Below, one piece after another: positions 1 through 9,567 of a stretch of 64,000 bases of DNA. This DNA comes from an uncultured Chitinophaga sp. (GTDB taxonomy: Bacteria; Bacteroidota; Bacteroidia; Chitinophagales; Chitinophagaceae). The DNA lies in contig NZ_CAMLHC010000039.1 in NCBI RefSeq assembly GCF_946479755.1, positions 5,511 through 69,510 of the forward strand, in the 5' to 3' direction. Position 1 is the first letter of the stretch, and the number at the start of each line of letters is the position of its first letter. The translations under genes and the position numbers were made by a program. The notes under the pieces were generated by a model, which ran no database searches, had not been told where the DNA came from, and saw only the letters and a program-made list of their open reading frames with translations.

Positions 1-15
1 TCTGAATTATTTTGG

Positions 16-1062
16 TTAATTTTTCTTCCTGATGATATAGCTGCGTTCTTTTTTTTCAATAATAAGATGGTTGAGCAGGGCTATATCGTTCAAAATCGTT
101 TCTAATGAATCTGTTTTATGTAGTCTTCCTGAGAAGTATTTATTTTGTAAATCGGAGGGGTAGTAATAGATATCTACCTGGTAATAGCTGCTCAGCTGGT
201 CCAAAACCCCGGAAAGCAAAGACGCATCAAAGGTATACCAGTCGGGCCGGCGAACGGTATATGTTTTATTAGTGGCCGGACCGGCTTTTACCAGGTGTTC
301 TGCCGGCCTGTGTTTGACGTTTGCCAGCATTGTCATTTTATTATAGGTCAGCTCGTCACCGGGCTGCAGCACGACCTTTTCTTTCCACTTTGTATGTACC
401 GGATCCATGGCTGCCGCCTGTACTTTACCCGTATGCAGCTTCAGGGTGATCACATCGCTTTCTGCAAATGCCTGCACTGTAAAAGAAGTGCCCAGCACCG
501 TGGTAGCCAGCTTGTCTGCATACACCTTAAACGGCCGGTCTTTATCTGCTGCTACGTGAAACAAAGCCTCTCCTGACAGATATACCGCTCTTCCTTCCCC
601 CGCCCCGAAAGGCTCATAAAACCGGATGCTGCTATGCGGTGACAATACCACCGAGGAACTATCCGCCAGTATAACGCGCATGGGCACACCGGAACCATTC
701 CGTTTCTCCGTCATTCCCCTGTCGGGGCGGGAAGATATTTCTCCTGCTGCTGCAAGCGGCTTCGGACTGGAACGATACATCCACCACAATCCCATAGCCA
801 GACCCGCGACCACAGCAGCGGCCAGCCAATAGGCCTGTCGTTTCCGGCTCCTTCTGAAAACGTTGTTGCTGACAGCTTTAAACATCTTTTCAGAAAGCGC
901 CGGATCCACTTCTCCATTCGCTTCAAAATTATCCCAGTCCTCCTCCGTCATGTACCGGTTCCACTCCCCGGAATGATGACGAAGATATTCCAGCACCCGC
1001 TTCTTTTCATCGTCACGGCATTCATTCCTGAAATATCTGTCAATTAGTTCCCTTGGTATCAT
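16..1062 (-). CDS. FecR-family anti-sigma factor
   Basis: This 348-residue inner-membrane regulator is the anti-sigma partner of the ECF sigma factor encoded just upstream (80 bp gap). The cytoplasmic N-terminal part (about 1-75) is followed by a basic stretch and one membrane segment (about 78-96). A periplasmic FecR domain lies at about 125-220. The C-terminal domain (about 275-345), with the WYTFDASLLSGVLDQLSSYY region, is the DUF4974 type that contacts the STN domain of a TonB-dependent transporter. By family knowledge it holds the sigma factor until the transporter signals that substrate has bound. The gene ends 15 bp from the window edge, so its partner SusC should lie just outside. Length is normal and the call is secure. 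Confidence 0.93.
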   Translation of the reverse strand: MIPRELIDRYFRNECRDDEKKRVLEYLRHHSGEWNRYMTEEDWDNFEANGEVDPALSEKMFKAVSNNVFRRSRKRQAYWLAAAVVAGLAMGLWWMYRSSPKPLAAAGEISSRPDRGMTEKRNGSGVPMRVILADSSSVVLSPHSSIRFYEPFGAGEGRAVYLSGEALFHVAADKDRPFKVYADKLATTVLGTSFTVQAFAESDVITLKLHTGKVQAAAMDPVHTKWKEKVVLQPGDELTYNKMTMLANVKHRPAEHLVKAGPATNKTYTVRRPDWYTFDASLLSGVLDQLSSYYQVDIYYYPSDLQNKYFSGRLHKTDSLETILNDIALLNHLIIEKKERSYIIRKKN

Positions 1063-1141
1063 TTTCAGCTTGGATATGAGGTGCCCTCTTCATTATATCG
1101 TTTGAAAAAAGCGCATCCCCTAATGAGAAGATAAATTTTTT

Positions 1142-1690
1142 TTAGCGCAGCAATAAGAGTATCAATAGCATCAGGGATTTCCGTAAATGCTTGATTGCAA
1201 GCGCCATATGATTTTCCACTGTCTTAACAGACAGGGAAAGCAGTGCCGCGATCTCTTTATAGGATTTAAATTCATAACGACTGAGCTCGAACACTTTTCT
1301 TCTTACCGGGGGCATCTTCACCACTGCATGTTGTATGCGCTGCTGCAACTCCTTCACTTCCACCATATCGGAGCTATGCCATGCATCGCTCTCCGCTGGC
1401 TTTTCCATCTTCAGCACCCTTTCCCTGGCGGCATCCTTCCTGAACAAATCGATGCAGGTGGTCCGGGCAATATGGAATATCAACTTGCCCACCTGCTCAG
1501 ACTCATCCAGTTGTTGCCTGTAATTCCATAATTTAATAAAGGTGATCTGCGTAGTTTCTTCTGCGATATATTGGGAGTTCGTTTTGGAAAGGACATATAA
1601 GTATACCTTCCGATGGTATTCATTGAACAGCTCTCTGAAGACGGAAGTATTCCCTTCTTTCAATGCATTGATCGTATGGAACGTGGACAT
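1142..1690 (-). CDS. RNA polymerase ECF sigma factor (Bacteroidota SusC/FecR-linked type)
   Basis: This 182-residue ECF sigma factor has region 2 at about 18-85, with the helix around YIAEETTQITFIKLW, and region 4 at about 120-170, with the helix-turn-helix YKEIAALLSLSVKTVENH. It should direct transcription of a nutrient-uptake operon when released by the FecR protein encoded 80 bp downstream. The last ten residues are strongly hydrophobic (LMLLILLLLR), a feature shared with the other two sigma factors in this window. A 9-bp inverted repeat lies about 10 nt upstream of the start codon. The start gives a standard N-terminus (MSTFHTINALKEGN). Confidence 0.93.
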   Translation of the reverse strand: MSTFHTINALKEGNTSVFRELFNEYHRKVYLYVLSKTNSQYIAEETTQITFIKLWNYRQQLDESEQVGKLIFHIARTTCIDLFRKDAARERVLKMEKPAESDAWHSSDMVEVKELQQRIQHAVVKMPPVRRKVFELSRYEFKSYKEIAALLSLSVKTVENHMALAIKHLRKSLMLLILLLLR

Positions 1691-1699
1691 GATTTAAAT

Positions 1700-1721
1700 A
1701 TAGGAAATCACTATTTCCTAT
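1700..1721 (-). repeat. 9-bp inverted repeat immediately before the ECF sigma start codon
   Basis: ATAGGAAAT (1700-1708) and ATTTCCTAT (1713-1721) are perfect complements separated by CACT. The repeat ends 9 bases before the ATG of the sigma gene, where a ribosome or a dimeric repressor would bind. It could be an operator or a hairpin limiting translation; nothing here tells which. Confidence 0.5.
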
Positions 1722-1797
1722 CTAAAATACAAAAAAAGGCATGGGAAGCGATAAAATTTTTAAAAAAACACATCAGCCCCGGAAAGGCAAATTTCGC

Positions 1798-3426
1798 CTA
1801 ATGCACCCTATCGATGCTGTACAAAACCTCCGCTATCGCTTTCCCCGTACTGCCACCTGGCATCTGTATCTTCAACAGCGCACCTACTGTTGGCGCTATA
1901 TCAGTAATGCCAACGGTATGGTAACTAACTCCATGGGGTATACGCCACCCGAACCATATCAAAGGAATATGGGTGTCATACGAGTACATCGTGCCATGCG
2001 TTGTCCCCATAATACTGCCGTTCTTCACTCCAGGCGCCGGTACCACCATCATGTCCCCGCTGCGTTTGGCATGCCAGCCGTTGAGGTACATATCATTGAA
2101 AGGCGCAGGAAGATAACCATTGTGCATTTCTTCCGCGGTCATCACATCGGCGATACCGGGAATGGCTTTCAGGTACGCCTTAATCAACTGCTGCACCGCT
2201 GCCAGCGGTACGCCGGCCTTACTGATAGCGGCCGTATCGAGGTACAGCTGCGAACCGGCATCAGAGAGGATGGCTTTAGGCACGCCCAGCTGCTTGCTGA
2301 TAACTTCATTGAGCGCAGCGGCCCTGCCTATTTTCTCTGCCCTGCCAGGCAGACGATGGTCCTGCAGGAAGCCCGGCGAGTTGATGGCGCCGTGGTCGGC
2401 GGTAAGGAAAACGAGGTAGTCGTTACCGTAGCGTTTGTCCAGCCAGGTAAGGAATTCGCCGAGTTCTTTATCCAGCCGCAGGTACATATCTTCCATTTCG
2501 ATGGCGTCGGGACCGAAGCTATGACCAGCGATATCCGGCGTCGAGAAGCTGAGCGCCAGCATATCCGTGGCGGTGCTACCCAACGCATACCCCTGAATGG
2601 CAGCTTTCGCAAAATCCAGCGTCAGCGTGTTGCCCAACGGTGAATATTTCAGCAGGTCATAGTCTTTCCCCTGGTTGAACTGATGAATAAACACCGGCTT
2701 ATCTTCTCCCGGCAGGGGCACTTCATAGTGTTTATCATCAGCGGTGCTGGCGGTATAGGAAGCAAGAGGATATAATGTTTTCCAGGGCTGCTGTATATAT
2801 TTTGCGGCCCGTTGTTCTTTGTTGAACGCTGTTGCCCATGCAGGCAGGCTGTCCATATACCAGGTGCTGGTAATGAAATTGCCCGTAGCGTCGTCGTACC
2901 AGAAGGCGGCATTGGCGCCGTGACCGGCGGGCAATATCGCGGCCCTGTCTTTCAGCGCGATGCCTACTACCCTGCTCTGGAAACCGGTGCCTATACGTAG
3001 TTCATCTCCGATGGTGGTACTCATCAAGTGACGTGGCGACATACCGCCCGCAGTTGTTTTAGTTCCTCCGATCGTATTGACGGCACTATCATACACGCAG
3101 TAAACAGACTTACCCGTCTGGCGGTCATACCAGTCGTTGCCGACAATACCATTCAGCGCCGGACCGGTGCCGGTGTATACGGCGGCGTGCCCACTGGCGG
3201 TAACGGACGGTACGTAGTTGATCATCGTTTGTTCGCAGCTGAAACCTTCGCGGAGCAAACGTTTAAATCCCGTGTTGCCGTAACGGTTATAATACCGGTA
3301 CAGGTAGTCCCACCGCATCTGGTCTATCATAATGCCTACGACCAGCTTCGGCCGCTCCAACTGTTGCGCAAAAAGGCTGTTGCCGGCAAGAAGTATTGCC
3401 AGCAACAGTGTAGAATGGGTTTTCAT
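1798..3426 (-). CDS. PafA-like alkaline phosphatase, periplasmic
   Basis: A 542-residue secreted phosphomonoesterase with a Sec signal peptide ending around LLAGNSLFAQQ. It matches the PafA branch of the alkaline phosphatase superfamily: metal-binding Asp in MIDQMRWDYL, nucleophile Thr in NYVPSVTASGHAAVYTG, the substrate-binding Lys/Arg pair in GIALKDRAAILPAGHG, metal ligands in STPDIAGHSFGPD and FLTADHGA, and a late His in TTHGTMYSYDTHIPL. PafA enzymes are calcium-activated, phosphate-insensitive zinc phosphatases with broad substrate range. The start overlaps the stop of the metallophosphoesterase gene by 4 bp (ATGA), so the two are translationally coupled. It is the last gene of the sigma/FecR/SusCD locus and should release inorganic phosphate from the imported or surface-captured ligand. 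Confidence 0.92.
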   Translation of the reverse strand: MKTHSTLLLAILLAGNSLFAQQLERPKLVVGIMIDQMRWDYLYRYYNRYGNTGFKRLLREGFSCEQTMINYVPSVTASGHAAVYTGTGPALNGIVGNDWYDRQTGKSVYCVYDSAVNTIGGTKTTAGGMSPRHLMSTTIGDELRIGTGFQSRVVGIALKDRAAILPAGHGANAAFWYDDATGNFITSTWYMDSLPAWATAFNKEQRAAKYIQQPWKTLYPLASYTASTADDKHYEVPLPGEDKPVFIHQFNQGKDYDLLKYSPLGNTLTLDFAKAAIQGYALGSTATDMLALSFSTPDIAGHSFGPDAIEMEDMYLRLDKELGEFLTWLDKRYGNDYLVFLTADHGAINSPGFLQDHRLPGRAEKIGRAAALNEVISKQLGVPKAILSDAGSQLYLDTAAISKAGVPLAAVQQLIKAYLKAIPGIADVMTAEEMHNGYLPAPFNDMYLNGWHAKRSGDMMVVPAPGVKNGSIMGTTHGTMYSYDTHIPLIWFGWRIPHGVSYHTVGITDIAPTVGALLKIQMPGGSTGKAIAEVLYSIDRVH

Positions 3427-4709
3427 GAAGGTCTGTTGTCTTTGAATTTGTTAAGTTTTCCGGCACGCTTCTCCAGTACAAAAGCGTCGAACAGCTCGCC
3501 GGTAGCGAGGTATGCCCTGAAGTCGAGGCGGTGACGATCAATGGTGACCAGATGGTACATCTGCAGATGCCCGGTAACGATATCGGCCCATTCCATTTTC
3601 TCGTAGTCATACATTTTGGAGCCGCTCACAGACACCACATAGGCGGTACCGTAAGGAGCAATCTGTTGCATCCCTCTCCCATAGGCATGATCATGCCCCT
3701 GCAATACAATATCTACCTTATATTGATCAAAAAGCGGTTTAAACCACGTTTTTACTTTCTCATTGCTCCTGCCCTTTTTGGTAGAGAATACCGGGTGATG
3801 CATTGTTACCACCGTCCATGCGTGCGGGTTAGAAGACAGCGCCTGCTCCAGCCATTGCTGCTGTGCACGGAGTAGCGATTCCGAGGTGGCCTCCTCCATC
3901 ATCATAGTATTGAGACTGATAAACCGCACACCCTGTATGTCTGTATAAAACACAGAGCCTTCCAGTTCATCAAGACCGGTACCATTTTCCGGAAGGGTAA
4001 ACTGCCTTTTCCAGTGAACGGACAGATGTGGTAATCCATCTTCATGGGTGTATTCATGATTGCCCGGCGTTACCAGCGACGGCACACTGCCGTGGATATA
4101 TCCACCGGCTTCAAACCATTGTCCCCATTCATCGTCGTTGTTGGCACGGTTCACCAGATCGCCGGCATGAATAATCAGCTGCGCGTCCGGCAATTGTGCA
4201 TAGGCTTTGCGGACCACCCGGCTCCAGAAGGGCCTGATGCCTACCTGTGCGTCACCTAAATAAATAAAAGACAACTTTCCGGTGGCTGCTGCCGTGCGGA
4301 ACTGGAGCCATTCGCTCCAGCCGTTATCGTTACCCACACGGTAAGTGTACAGCGTATCCGGCTGCAGATGGGTCAGCGTGAAGCTATGGTGACATACGTC
4401 CAGCAGCGGTGCTGCCTTGACGGTTACCCGGGTCACCTTCGCCGCAAACGCCGGACGGGCGTCTGCTACCGCATATTCCACATATGCAGTGGCGGCACTG
4501 TTGGACCGCCAGGTGATAGCCGCCATGGTAGACGGGTCTTTCGTAATATTCAGAATAACCCGGTCAGGGAGCGCAGAAGCTTTATAAGCCTCTTCTTCCA
4601 CAGGTGCTGCCACTGCGGATAACACCGGCGTTGCGGCCAGCGGCAGCAGTGCGCCGGCTTTCAGTATACCTCCCAGGAAATTCCTTCTTCCTAATGCTTT
4701 CTTTTCCAT
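3423..4709 (-). CDS. Tat-exported purple acid phosphatase-like metallophosphoesterase
   Basis: A 428-residue enzyme with an N-terminal twin-arginine signal (GRRNFLGGILKAGALLPLAA), suggesting export of a folded, metal-loaded protein. Residues about 50-135 form a fibronectin-III-like purple acid phosphatase N-terminal domain (ITKDPSTMAAITWRSNS). The calcineurin-like core carries the metal motifs YLGDAQVG, HAGDLVNRANND, TPGNHEYTHED, MHHPVFS and LQGHDHAYGRG. It hydrolyses phosphate esters by a dinuclear metal centre. The gene follows SusD by 13 bp and overlaps PafA by 4 bp, so substrate binding and two different phosphatases sit in one transcript. Which ester it prefers cannot be told from sequence. 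Confidence 0.9.
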   Translation of the reverse strand: MEKKALGRRNFLGGILKAGALLPLAATPVLSAVAAPVEEEAYKASALPDRVILNITKDPSTMAAITWRSNSAATAYVEYAVADARPAFAAKVTRVTVKAAPLLDVCHHSFTLTHLQPDTLYTYRVGNDNGWSEWLQFRTAAATGKLSFIYLGDAQVGIRPFWSRVVRKAYAQLPDAQLIIHAGDLVNRANNDDEWGQWFEAGGYIHGSVPSLVTPGNHEYTHEDGLPHLSVHWKRQFTLPENGTGLDELEGSVFYTDIQGVRFISLNTMMMEEATSESLLRAQQQWLEQALSSNPHAWTVVTMHHPVFSTKKGRSNEKVKTWFKPLFDQYKVDIVLQGHDHAYGRGMQQIAPYGTAYVVSVSGSKMYDYEKMEWADIVTGHLQMYHLVTIDRHRLDFRAYLATGELFDAFVLEKRAGKLNKFKDNRPS

Positions 4710-4722
4710 ATGTCAATCGTTC

Positions 4723-6192
4723 TTATCTCAGGTACCACATTTTTGTGTTGATATCATCCGCGCCAAATACTTTAATGGCCGCGTGATAGTTGTCCAGGTT
4801 CACATCCTGCTCTGTCATAGGCCAGGCGTACCTCACCGGGAAAGTCTTCTGGAAAGCCATCGGACCCGCCACAAACGCCGGGTAGCCGGTACGACGGAAA
4901 TCAAACCATCCTTCGGCGCCACGGAAAGTCATGGCTATCCATTTCTGGGTGATCAGCTGTTCCAGCGTGCCATTATATTTTACGATGGACTGATCATAGT
5001 ATTTGCGCAGCTGTGCTTCCGCCTGTACCCCGTAATAGTCCATGGAGGACCTGATGCCGCTGTTATACATGCTCTCTGCTGTGGTTCCCGCCATCGTCAC
5101 TTTGCCGGACTGTATCGCTTCCGCGATGATGAAACACACTTCCGTATATAACATCAGGCTGGCTTTGTAGGTGGCAGGCTTATTCTGTCTGAAGAAAGAA
5201 GATAAAGTAGACTGGTGCGCTTCACCTCCGTTATAATCGCCGGGGTTCGTATAGGCGTGCGGGATACCCACGTATTTATTTTTGTCGATGGTGGCGCCTT
5301 CTGTACTGGTCACCGGGGCAATCCACAGTTCCAGCCTGGGATCATTACGGGACAGCAGCGCATCCACCAGTTCCTTGCTGGCCTTTGTTTTCTGAAAATC
5401 ATTGTCAATCATATTCAGCGGTCCACCGGCCCAGCTGTCGTCTTTTTTCACGCCGAGGTAAGCTACTTCAGCATTATCGGCATTGCTTTCCATCACCGGA
5501 TATTCCGCTTTATTGTTCAGGATAGTCTGTATCTCCGTCCACGCGTTGGGGTAGTTCCTGGCGCAGCGGAGCAGCATCCGCAAACGCAGGGAATTGGCCA
5601 GCTTGCGCCATTTCAGGGCATCGCCGACAAACATGGCATCCGCCTTGGTGTCAATACCGGCGCCATTGTTCTTTAATTCGGTATTAGCTTCTTTCAGCAG
5701 GTTTAGCAGGCTGGCGTATATATCTTCCTGTTTGTCGTAGGTGGGTTTGATATTACCATTCTCCACTGACTGTAATGCTTTGGAGTAAGGCACATCGCCA
5801 TAGAGGTCTGTCAGGTAGGCCATGTTAAACGCCATCAGCACTTTGCCAGCTGCTACATAAGCGGGTTGTTTCATATCGGTGGCCTCCTGCTGCATGGTTT
5901 TCACGATCATCGCTCGCTGGTAGATGTCCGACCAGTCTACGGCCGTCCAGCGGAACAGTTCATAATCGTTGTTCCTGATCAGGGTGATATATCTGCCCAA
6001 TGCTACCGGCCTTCTGGCAAATCCGTTCTCTGCATAGGCATAGGCTGTTTGTGTAATTGCTTCTGTCAGATGGTACTCCGGCCGGGTAACGGACGGATTG
6101 TTAGGGTTGGTATTGATATCTTCAAAGTCTTTCGTACAGCCGGTAAAGGTTAATACTGTCATCAGACCTATAATTATTTTATATGGTTTCAT
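4723..6192 (-). CDS. SusD/RagB-family outer-membrane lipoprotein
   Basis: A 489-residue surface lipoprotein with a lipobox (LMTVLTFTGC) and the usual SusD start TKDFEDINTNPNNP. TPR-rich SusD architecture follows: an N-terminal SusD-like part to about 200 and a C-terminal RagB/SusD part ending with the typical WPMTEQDVNLDNYHAAI. It acts as the lid and substrate-binding subunit over the SusC barrel. The gene starts 12 bp after SusC and is followed closely by two phosphatase genes, so its ligand is probably a phosphorylated organic compound rather than a glycan. That substrate assignment is inference from neighbours. Confidence 0.93.
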   Translation of the reverse strand: MKPYKIIIGLMTVLTFTGCTKDFEDINTNPNNPSVTRPEYHLTEAITQTAYAYAENGFARRPVALGRYITLIRNNDYELFRWTAVDWSDIYQRAMIVKTMQQEATDMKQPAYVAAGKVLMAFNMAYLTDLYGDVPYSKALQSVENGNIKPTYDKQEDIYASLLNLLKEANTELKNNGAGIDTKADAMFVGDALKWRKLANSLRLRMLLRCARNYPNAWTEIQTILNNKAEYPVMESNADNAEVAYLGVKKDDSWAGGPLNMIDNDFQKTKASKELVDALLSRNDPRLELWIAPVTSTEGATIDKNKYVGIPHAYTNPGDYNGGEAHQSTLSSFFRQNKPATYKASLMLYTEVCFIIAEAIQSGKVTMAGTTAESMYNSGIRSSMDYYGVQAEAQLRKYYDQSIVKYNGTLEQLITQKWIAMTFRGAEGWFDFRRTGYPAFVAGPMAFQKTFPVRYAWPMTEQDVNLDNYHAAIKVFGADDINTKMWYLR

Positions 6193-6204
6193 GATGTGAA
6201 TGAA

Positions 6205-9200
6205 TTAAAAATTGCAACTCAGTTTAGCGCCATAAGATCTTGTTCCGGGCAGCGTCCAGTGGCCCACGCCCTGGTAACGCTGGCTGGACAGGCTCATCGT
6301 GATTTCCGGATCGTAACCGTTATTGGCTGCGGTCCAGGTGTACAGGTTATTACCGATCAGCGAGAGCGACAGGTTGCTGAGGAAAGGAATACGGCGCATG
6401 ACGTTGCGACCGAAGGCATAGGTAACGGACACCTCTTTCAGCTTTACGTAAGTAGCGCTATAGGTTTCGTTCTCATAGTATTTCCAGTATTTGTTATCGT
6501 AATAATCGGCAGCGGCGATGATGACATCATTGGGTTTATAAGTACCATTTCCTTTATCGATCACGCCTTCCATCAGCATGCCGTCGTCCCGCTTAACACC
6601 GTTGGCGTCTGTCCAGGTGAGGCCGCCATGCGCGGCATCCCTTCCATACAGCGTATTCGTGGTACGCCCGTCCTGGATAAGGCTTTTAGCCACATAAGAG
6701 TAATAAGAGCCACCCTGGCGCCAGTCGATCAGGAAGTTCACCGTCAGATTTTTATAATGGAAGTTGTTGTTGAACCCTACCATAAAATCAGGGTTGTAAT
6801 TACCGATCTTCACCAATTCCGGGTCCTGTTGCTGCAGTCCGTTGCTGTTCAGCAGGGCCTGTCCTGCGTAGGGGCCTTCTTTCACTTTCACCCAGCTTCT
6901 GCTGTAGAAATCACCCATTTTAGTACCTTCTTTTATCAGGTAGACGATATTGCTGCCGTCGGTGCTACCCAGCATGTAACTGGTTACGGCTGGTGTGAGC
7001 GAGATGACTTTATTTTGGTTACGCGTAAAATTGATATCGGACTTCCAGGTGAATCTTCCTTTTACCGGAACGGTGTTCAGCGCTATCTCCCAGCCGCTGT
7101 TCTGGATGTTACCGGCATTGATGAGCATACTGTTGGCGCCGGACGCGATGGTAGTAGGCACCTGTATGATCTGGTTCCTGTTGTTGGTTTTATACCAGGT
7201 AACGTTGAGGGCTAAACGGTCTTTGAAGAAACTGACGTCCAGTCCACCTTCGTAGGAAGTGGCGATCTCCGGTTTCAGCAGGCTGTTACGCTGGCTGAAG
7301 CTAATGGTAGCGCGTTTCACCGTGCCCCAGTCGGTATCGAAAGGTACGGTATTGAACAGTTGATAAGGATCTGTGTCGGCGCCCACCTGCGACCAGTTGG
7401 CCCTTAATTTCAGGTAAGACAGCTGCCGCCATTGGATATTCAGTATCTCCGAAAGAATAGCGCTCACGGATACAGAAGGATAAAAATAGGCGTTGTTGGA
7501 CTTTGGCAGGGTGCTGCTCCAGTCATTCCTGGCAGTGAGGTTGAGGAAGAGATAATCATTGTAGCTGATCTCACTCATGCCGTAGATACTGTTGATACGT
7601 TTATGAGACCTTGACTGGGTATTGATCACTGATCCGGCAGCAGCATTGGAGAGGTTGTAGATACCTGGCAGGGTAAGGCTTCCGGCCGACTGCTGGTTGG
7701 ACTGCAGCTGCTGGTCCATGCGGTTGCCGCCTACGGCGACAGACAGTTTAAAATTATTTTTCAGTTCCGGTTTATAGGTCAGCAGGAAGTCGCTGTTCTG
7801 TTCTCTGAACTGGCTGTTTCCCAATACAAAGGCGCCTTTAGGATTTCTTTTCGCGCTGAAGGGCCGTTTCTGGTCTTCCGACAGGGAATAATAATCCAGC
7901 CCGGTGCGCAGCATGAGGCTCAGGTCTTTCCGGAGGTCCAGCTGCACCTGTACGTTACCTGTGATGCGGTTACGGTTGTAGCTGTTCGTTTCTTCGTAGG
8001 CGATCAGGTAAGGGTTGTCGTCGCTACTGTAGGGATTGTACTGTTGCAGGTCTTCTTTTCCCGGCACCCAGTAGTTACGCAGCGCATGGATATCTACGTT
8101 GGGCGCCAGTTTGTATGTCTGCATGGTCACGCTTTCCGTGTAGGCCGAGGGGCGGTTGTCGCTGGTGCTGTTCGTATAGGCGATATTGCTGCTGACGTGG
8201 ATGGATTTATTCAGATGGTAGGTGCCGGAGAAGGTCAGGTTGTTGCGTTTCAGGTCTGTATTGGGGACGATGCCCTGGTTCTGCATATTGGCGTAGGAGA
8301 TCCTGAAGTTGCCGGCATCGCCGCTTTTAGACACGGCGATATTGTTGGTGATGGTGCGGCCGGTGCGGAAGAAGTCTTTTACCCGGTTGGGATAAGCTTT
8401 CCATTCCAGGGGTACCGGTTTACCGTTTTCATCGAGGGGGCTGTTCCACTGTACCAGTTTGCGGCCGGTATTCAGTTTCGGGCCCCATGCGGCGGTGCTG
8501 AGGGTGTTATCAGTTCCGGCCCAGTCGCCGCTGCCGAATTCGTTCTGGAAATGAGGGAACAGCCATGCTTTATCAAACATTGCGGTGGAGTTGAAGCTCA
8601 CGCCCAGGCCTTTTTTGGCGGCGCCGGATTTGGTGGTGATGAGGATAACGCCGGAACCGGCGCGGCTGCCATAGAGCGCGGCTGCGCTGGCGCCTTTCAG
8701 GACAGTGATGCTGGCGATATCGTCAGCACTGATATCGCTGATAGGGCTGCCGTAGTCGACGGTCTGTTTACCGTCCACCGCCTGTGCGGGGTTCTGAATG
8801 GCGGGCGCCACGGGCACTCCGTCAATCACGTATAATGGCTGGTTGTCTTTACTGATAGAGGATTGTCCGCGGATGGTGACCATCACGCTGGAGCCGGGAT
8901 CGGAGCCGGTACTGCGGATGCTGACACCGGGCACGCGTGCCGCCAGGCTGTTCATCACATTGGGCTGGGGCACATCGCTTACTTCTTTGGAAGAGAGCTG
9001 GGAGATGGAATAGCCCAGGTTGCGTTCTGCTTTTTTGATGCCCAGTGCGGTGACCACCACTTCGCCCAGTGCTTTGGTAGAAGGCGGTGGTATTTCATTG
9101 GCCGGCGCAGCCTTTGGCGCGTCCTGCTTTTTAACGGCGGGGGCTACACTGAGAATAGCGTAGTTGTTCACCATGCGGCATTGTATGGATACGTCCGTTG

Positions 9201-9453
9201 CCAGCCAGCCGAGCGCTTCTTTCAGGGTAGCGGTGTGTTTGCGGACATTGACAGTACGTGACAACAGGGCGTTGACTTCTTCATCGAATGTTACCTGTAG
9301 TTGTTGCTGGCTTTTCATCTGCTGGATAAACTGCCTTACCGTCAGCGTGGCGCCGCTGAAATTCAGCGTGCGGTCCTGCTGCGCCAGCAGCCGGATGCTG
9401 ACCGACAGTAGAAAAAACAGCATCAGTATCCGATGCAATAAAAATGTTTTCAT
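6205..9453 (-). CDS. SusC/RagA-family TonB-dependent transporter with STN domain
   Basis: A 1082-residue outer-membrane transporter with a signal peptide ending around SIRLLAQQ. An N-terminal STN signalling domain (about 28-105) links it to the FecR protein encoded upstream. The plug begins near GEVVVTALGIKKAERN and contains VTIRGQSSISKDNQPLYVIDGVPV and the SusC motif ITVLKGASAAALYGSRAGSG. The beta-barrel ends in an aromatic residue (YGAKLSCNF), as Omp85 insertion requires. Most SusC proteins have a carboxypeptidase-D-regulatory-like domain between STN and plug; here only a Pro/Ala-rich linker of about 30 residues is present. Gene order sigma, FecR, SusC, SusD, phosphatases supports induction by the transported ligand. 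Confidence 0.95.
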   Translation of the reverse strand: MKTFLLHRILMLFFLLSVSIRLLAQQDRTLNFSGATLTVRQFIQQMKSQQQLQVTFDEEVNALLSRTVNVRKHTATLKEALGWLATDVSIQCRMVNNYAILSVAPAVKKQDAPKAAPANEIPPPSTKALGEVVVTALGIKKAERNLGYSISQLSSKEVSDVPQPNVMNSLAARVPGVSIRSTGSDPGSSVMVTIRGQSSISKDNQPLYVIDGVPVAPAIQNPAQAVDGKQTVDYGSPISDISADDIASITVLKGASAAALYGSRAGSGVILITTKSGAAKKGLGVSFNSTAMFDKAWLFPHFQNEFGSGDWAGTDNTLSTAAWGPKLNTGRKLVQWNSPLDENGKPVPLEWKAYPNRVKDFFRTGRTITNNIAVSKSGDAGNFRISYANMQNQGIVPNTDLKRNNLTFSGTYHLNKSIHVSSNIAYTNSTSDNRPSAYTESVTMQTYKLAPNVDIHALRNYWVPGKEDLQQYNPYSSDDNPYLIAYEETNSYNRNRITGNVQVQLDLRKDLSLMLRTGLDYYSLSEDQKRPFSAKRNPKGAFVLGNSQFREQNSDFLLTYKPELKNNFKLSVAVGGNRMDQQLQSNQQSAGSLTLPGIYNLSNAAAGSVINTQSRSHKRINSIYGMSEISYNDYLFLNLTARNDWSSTLPKSNNAYFYPSVSVSAILSEILNIQWRQLSYLKLRANWSQVGADTDPYQLFNTVPFDTDWGTVKRATISFSQRNSLLKPEIATSYEGGLDVSFFKDRLALNVTWYKTNNRNQIIQVPTTIASGANSMLINAGNIQNSGWEIALNTVPVKGRFTWKSDINFTRNQNKVISLTPAVTSYMLGSTDGSNIVYLIKEGTKMGDFYSRSWVKVKEGPYAGQALLNSNGLQQQDPELVKIGNYNPDFMVGFNNNFHYKNLTVNFLIDWRQGGSYYSYVAKSLIQDGRTTNTLYGRDAAHGGLTWTDANGVKRDDGMLMEGVIDKGNGTYKPNDVIIAAADYYDNKYWKYYENETYSATYVKLKEVSVTYAFGRNVMRRIPFLSNLSLSLIGNNLYTWTAANNGYDPEITMSLSSQRYQGVGHWTLPGTRSYGAKLSCNF

Positions 9454-9538
9454 TATTTTACAATTGATTTTAGATGCAGGTGATTTATGCCTGCATTTCA
9501 GGTTACTTGGCTGACAAACCCGTCAGTTGCTATTTAAG

Positions 9539-9558
9539 CGCCCCGTTGCACCGGGGCG
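9539..9558 (-). terminator. Hairpin between FecR and SusC
   Basis: CGCCCCG (9539-9545) pairs with CGGGGCG (9552-9558) across a 6-base loop. It lies 10 bases after the FecR stop in the minus-strand transcript and is not followed by a clear U-run. It may partly terminate or stabilise the sigma/FecR transcript. Confidence 0.4.
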
Positions 9559-9567
9559 TTTAATATT

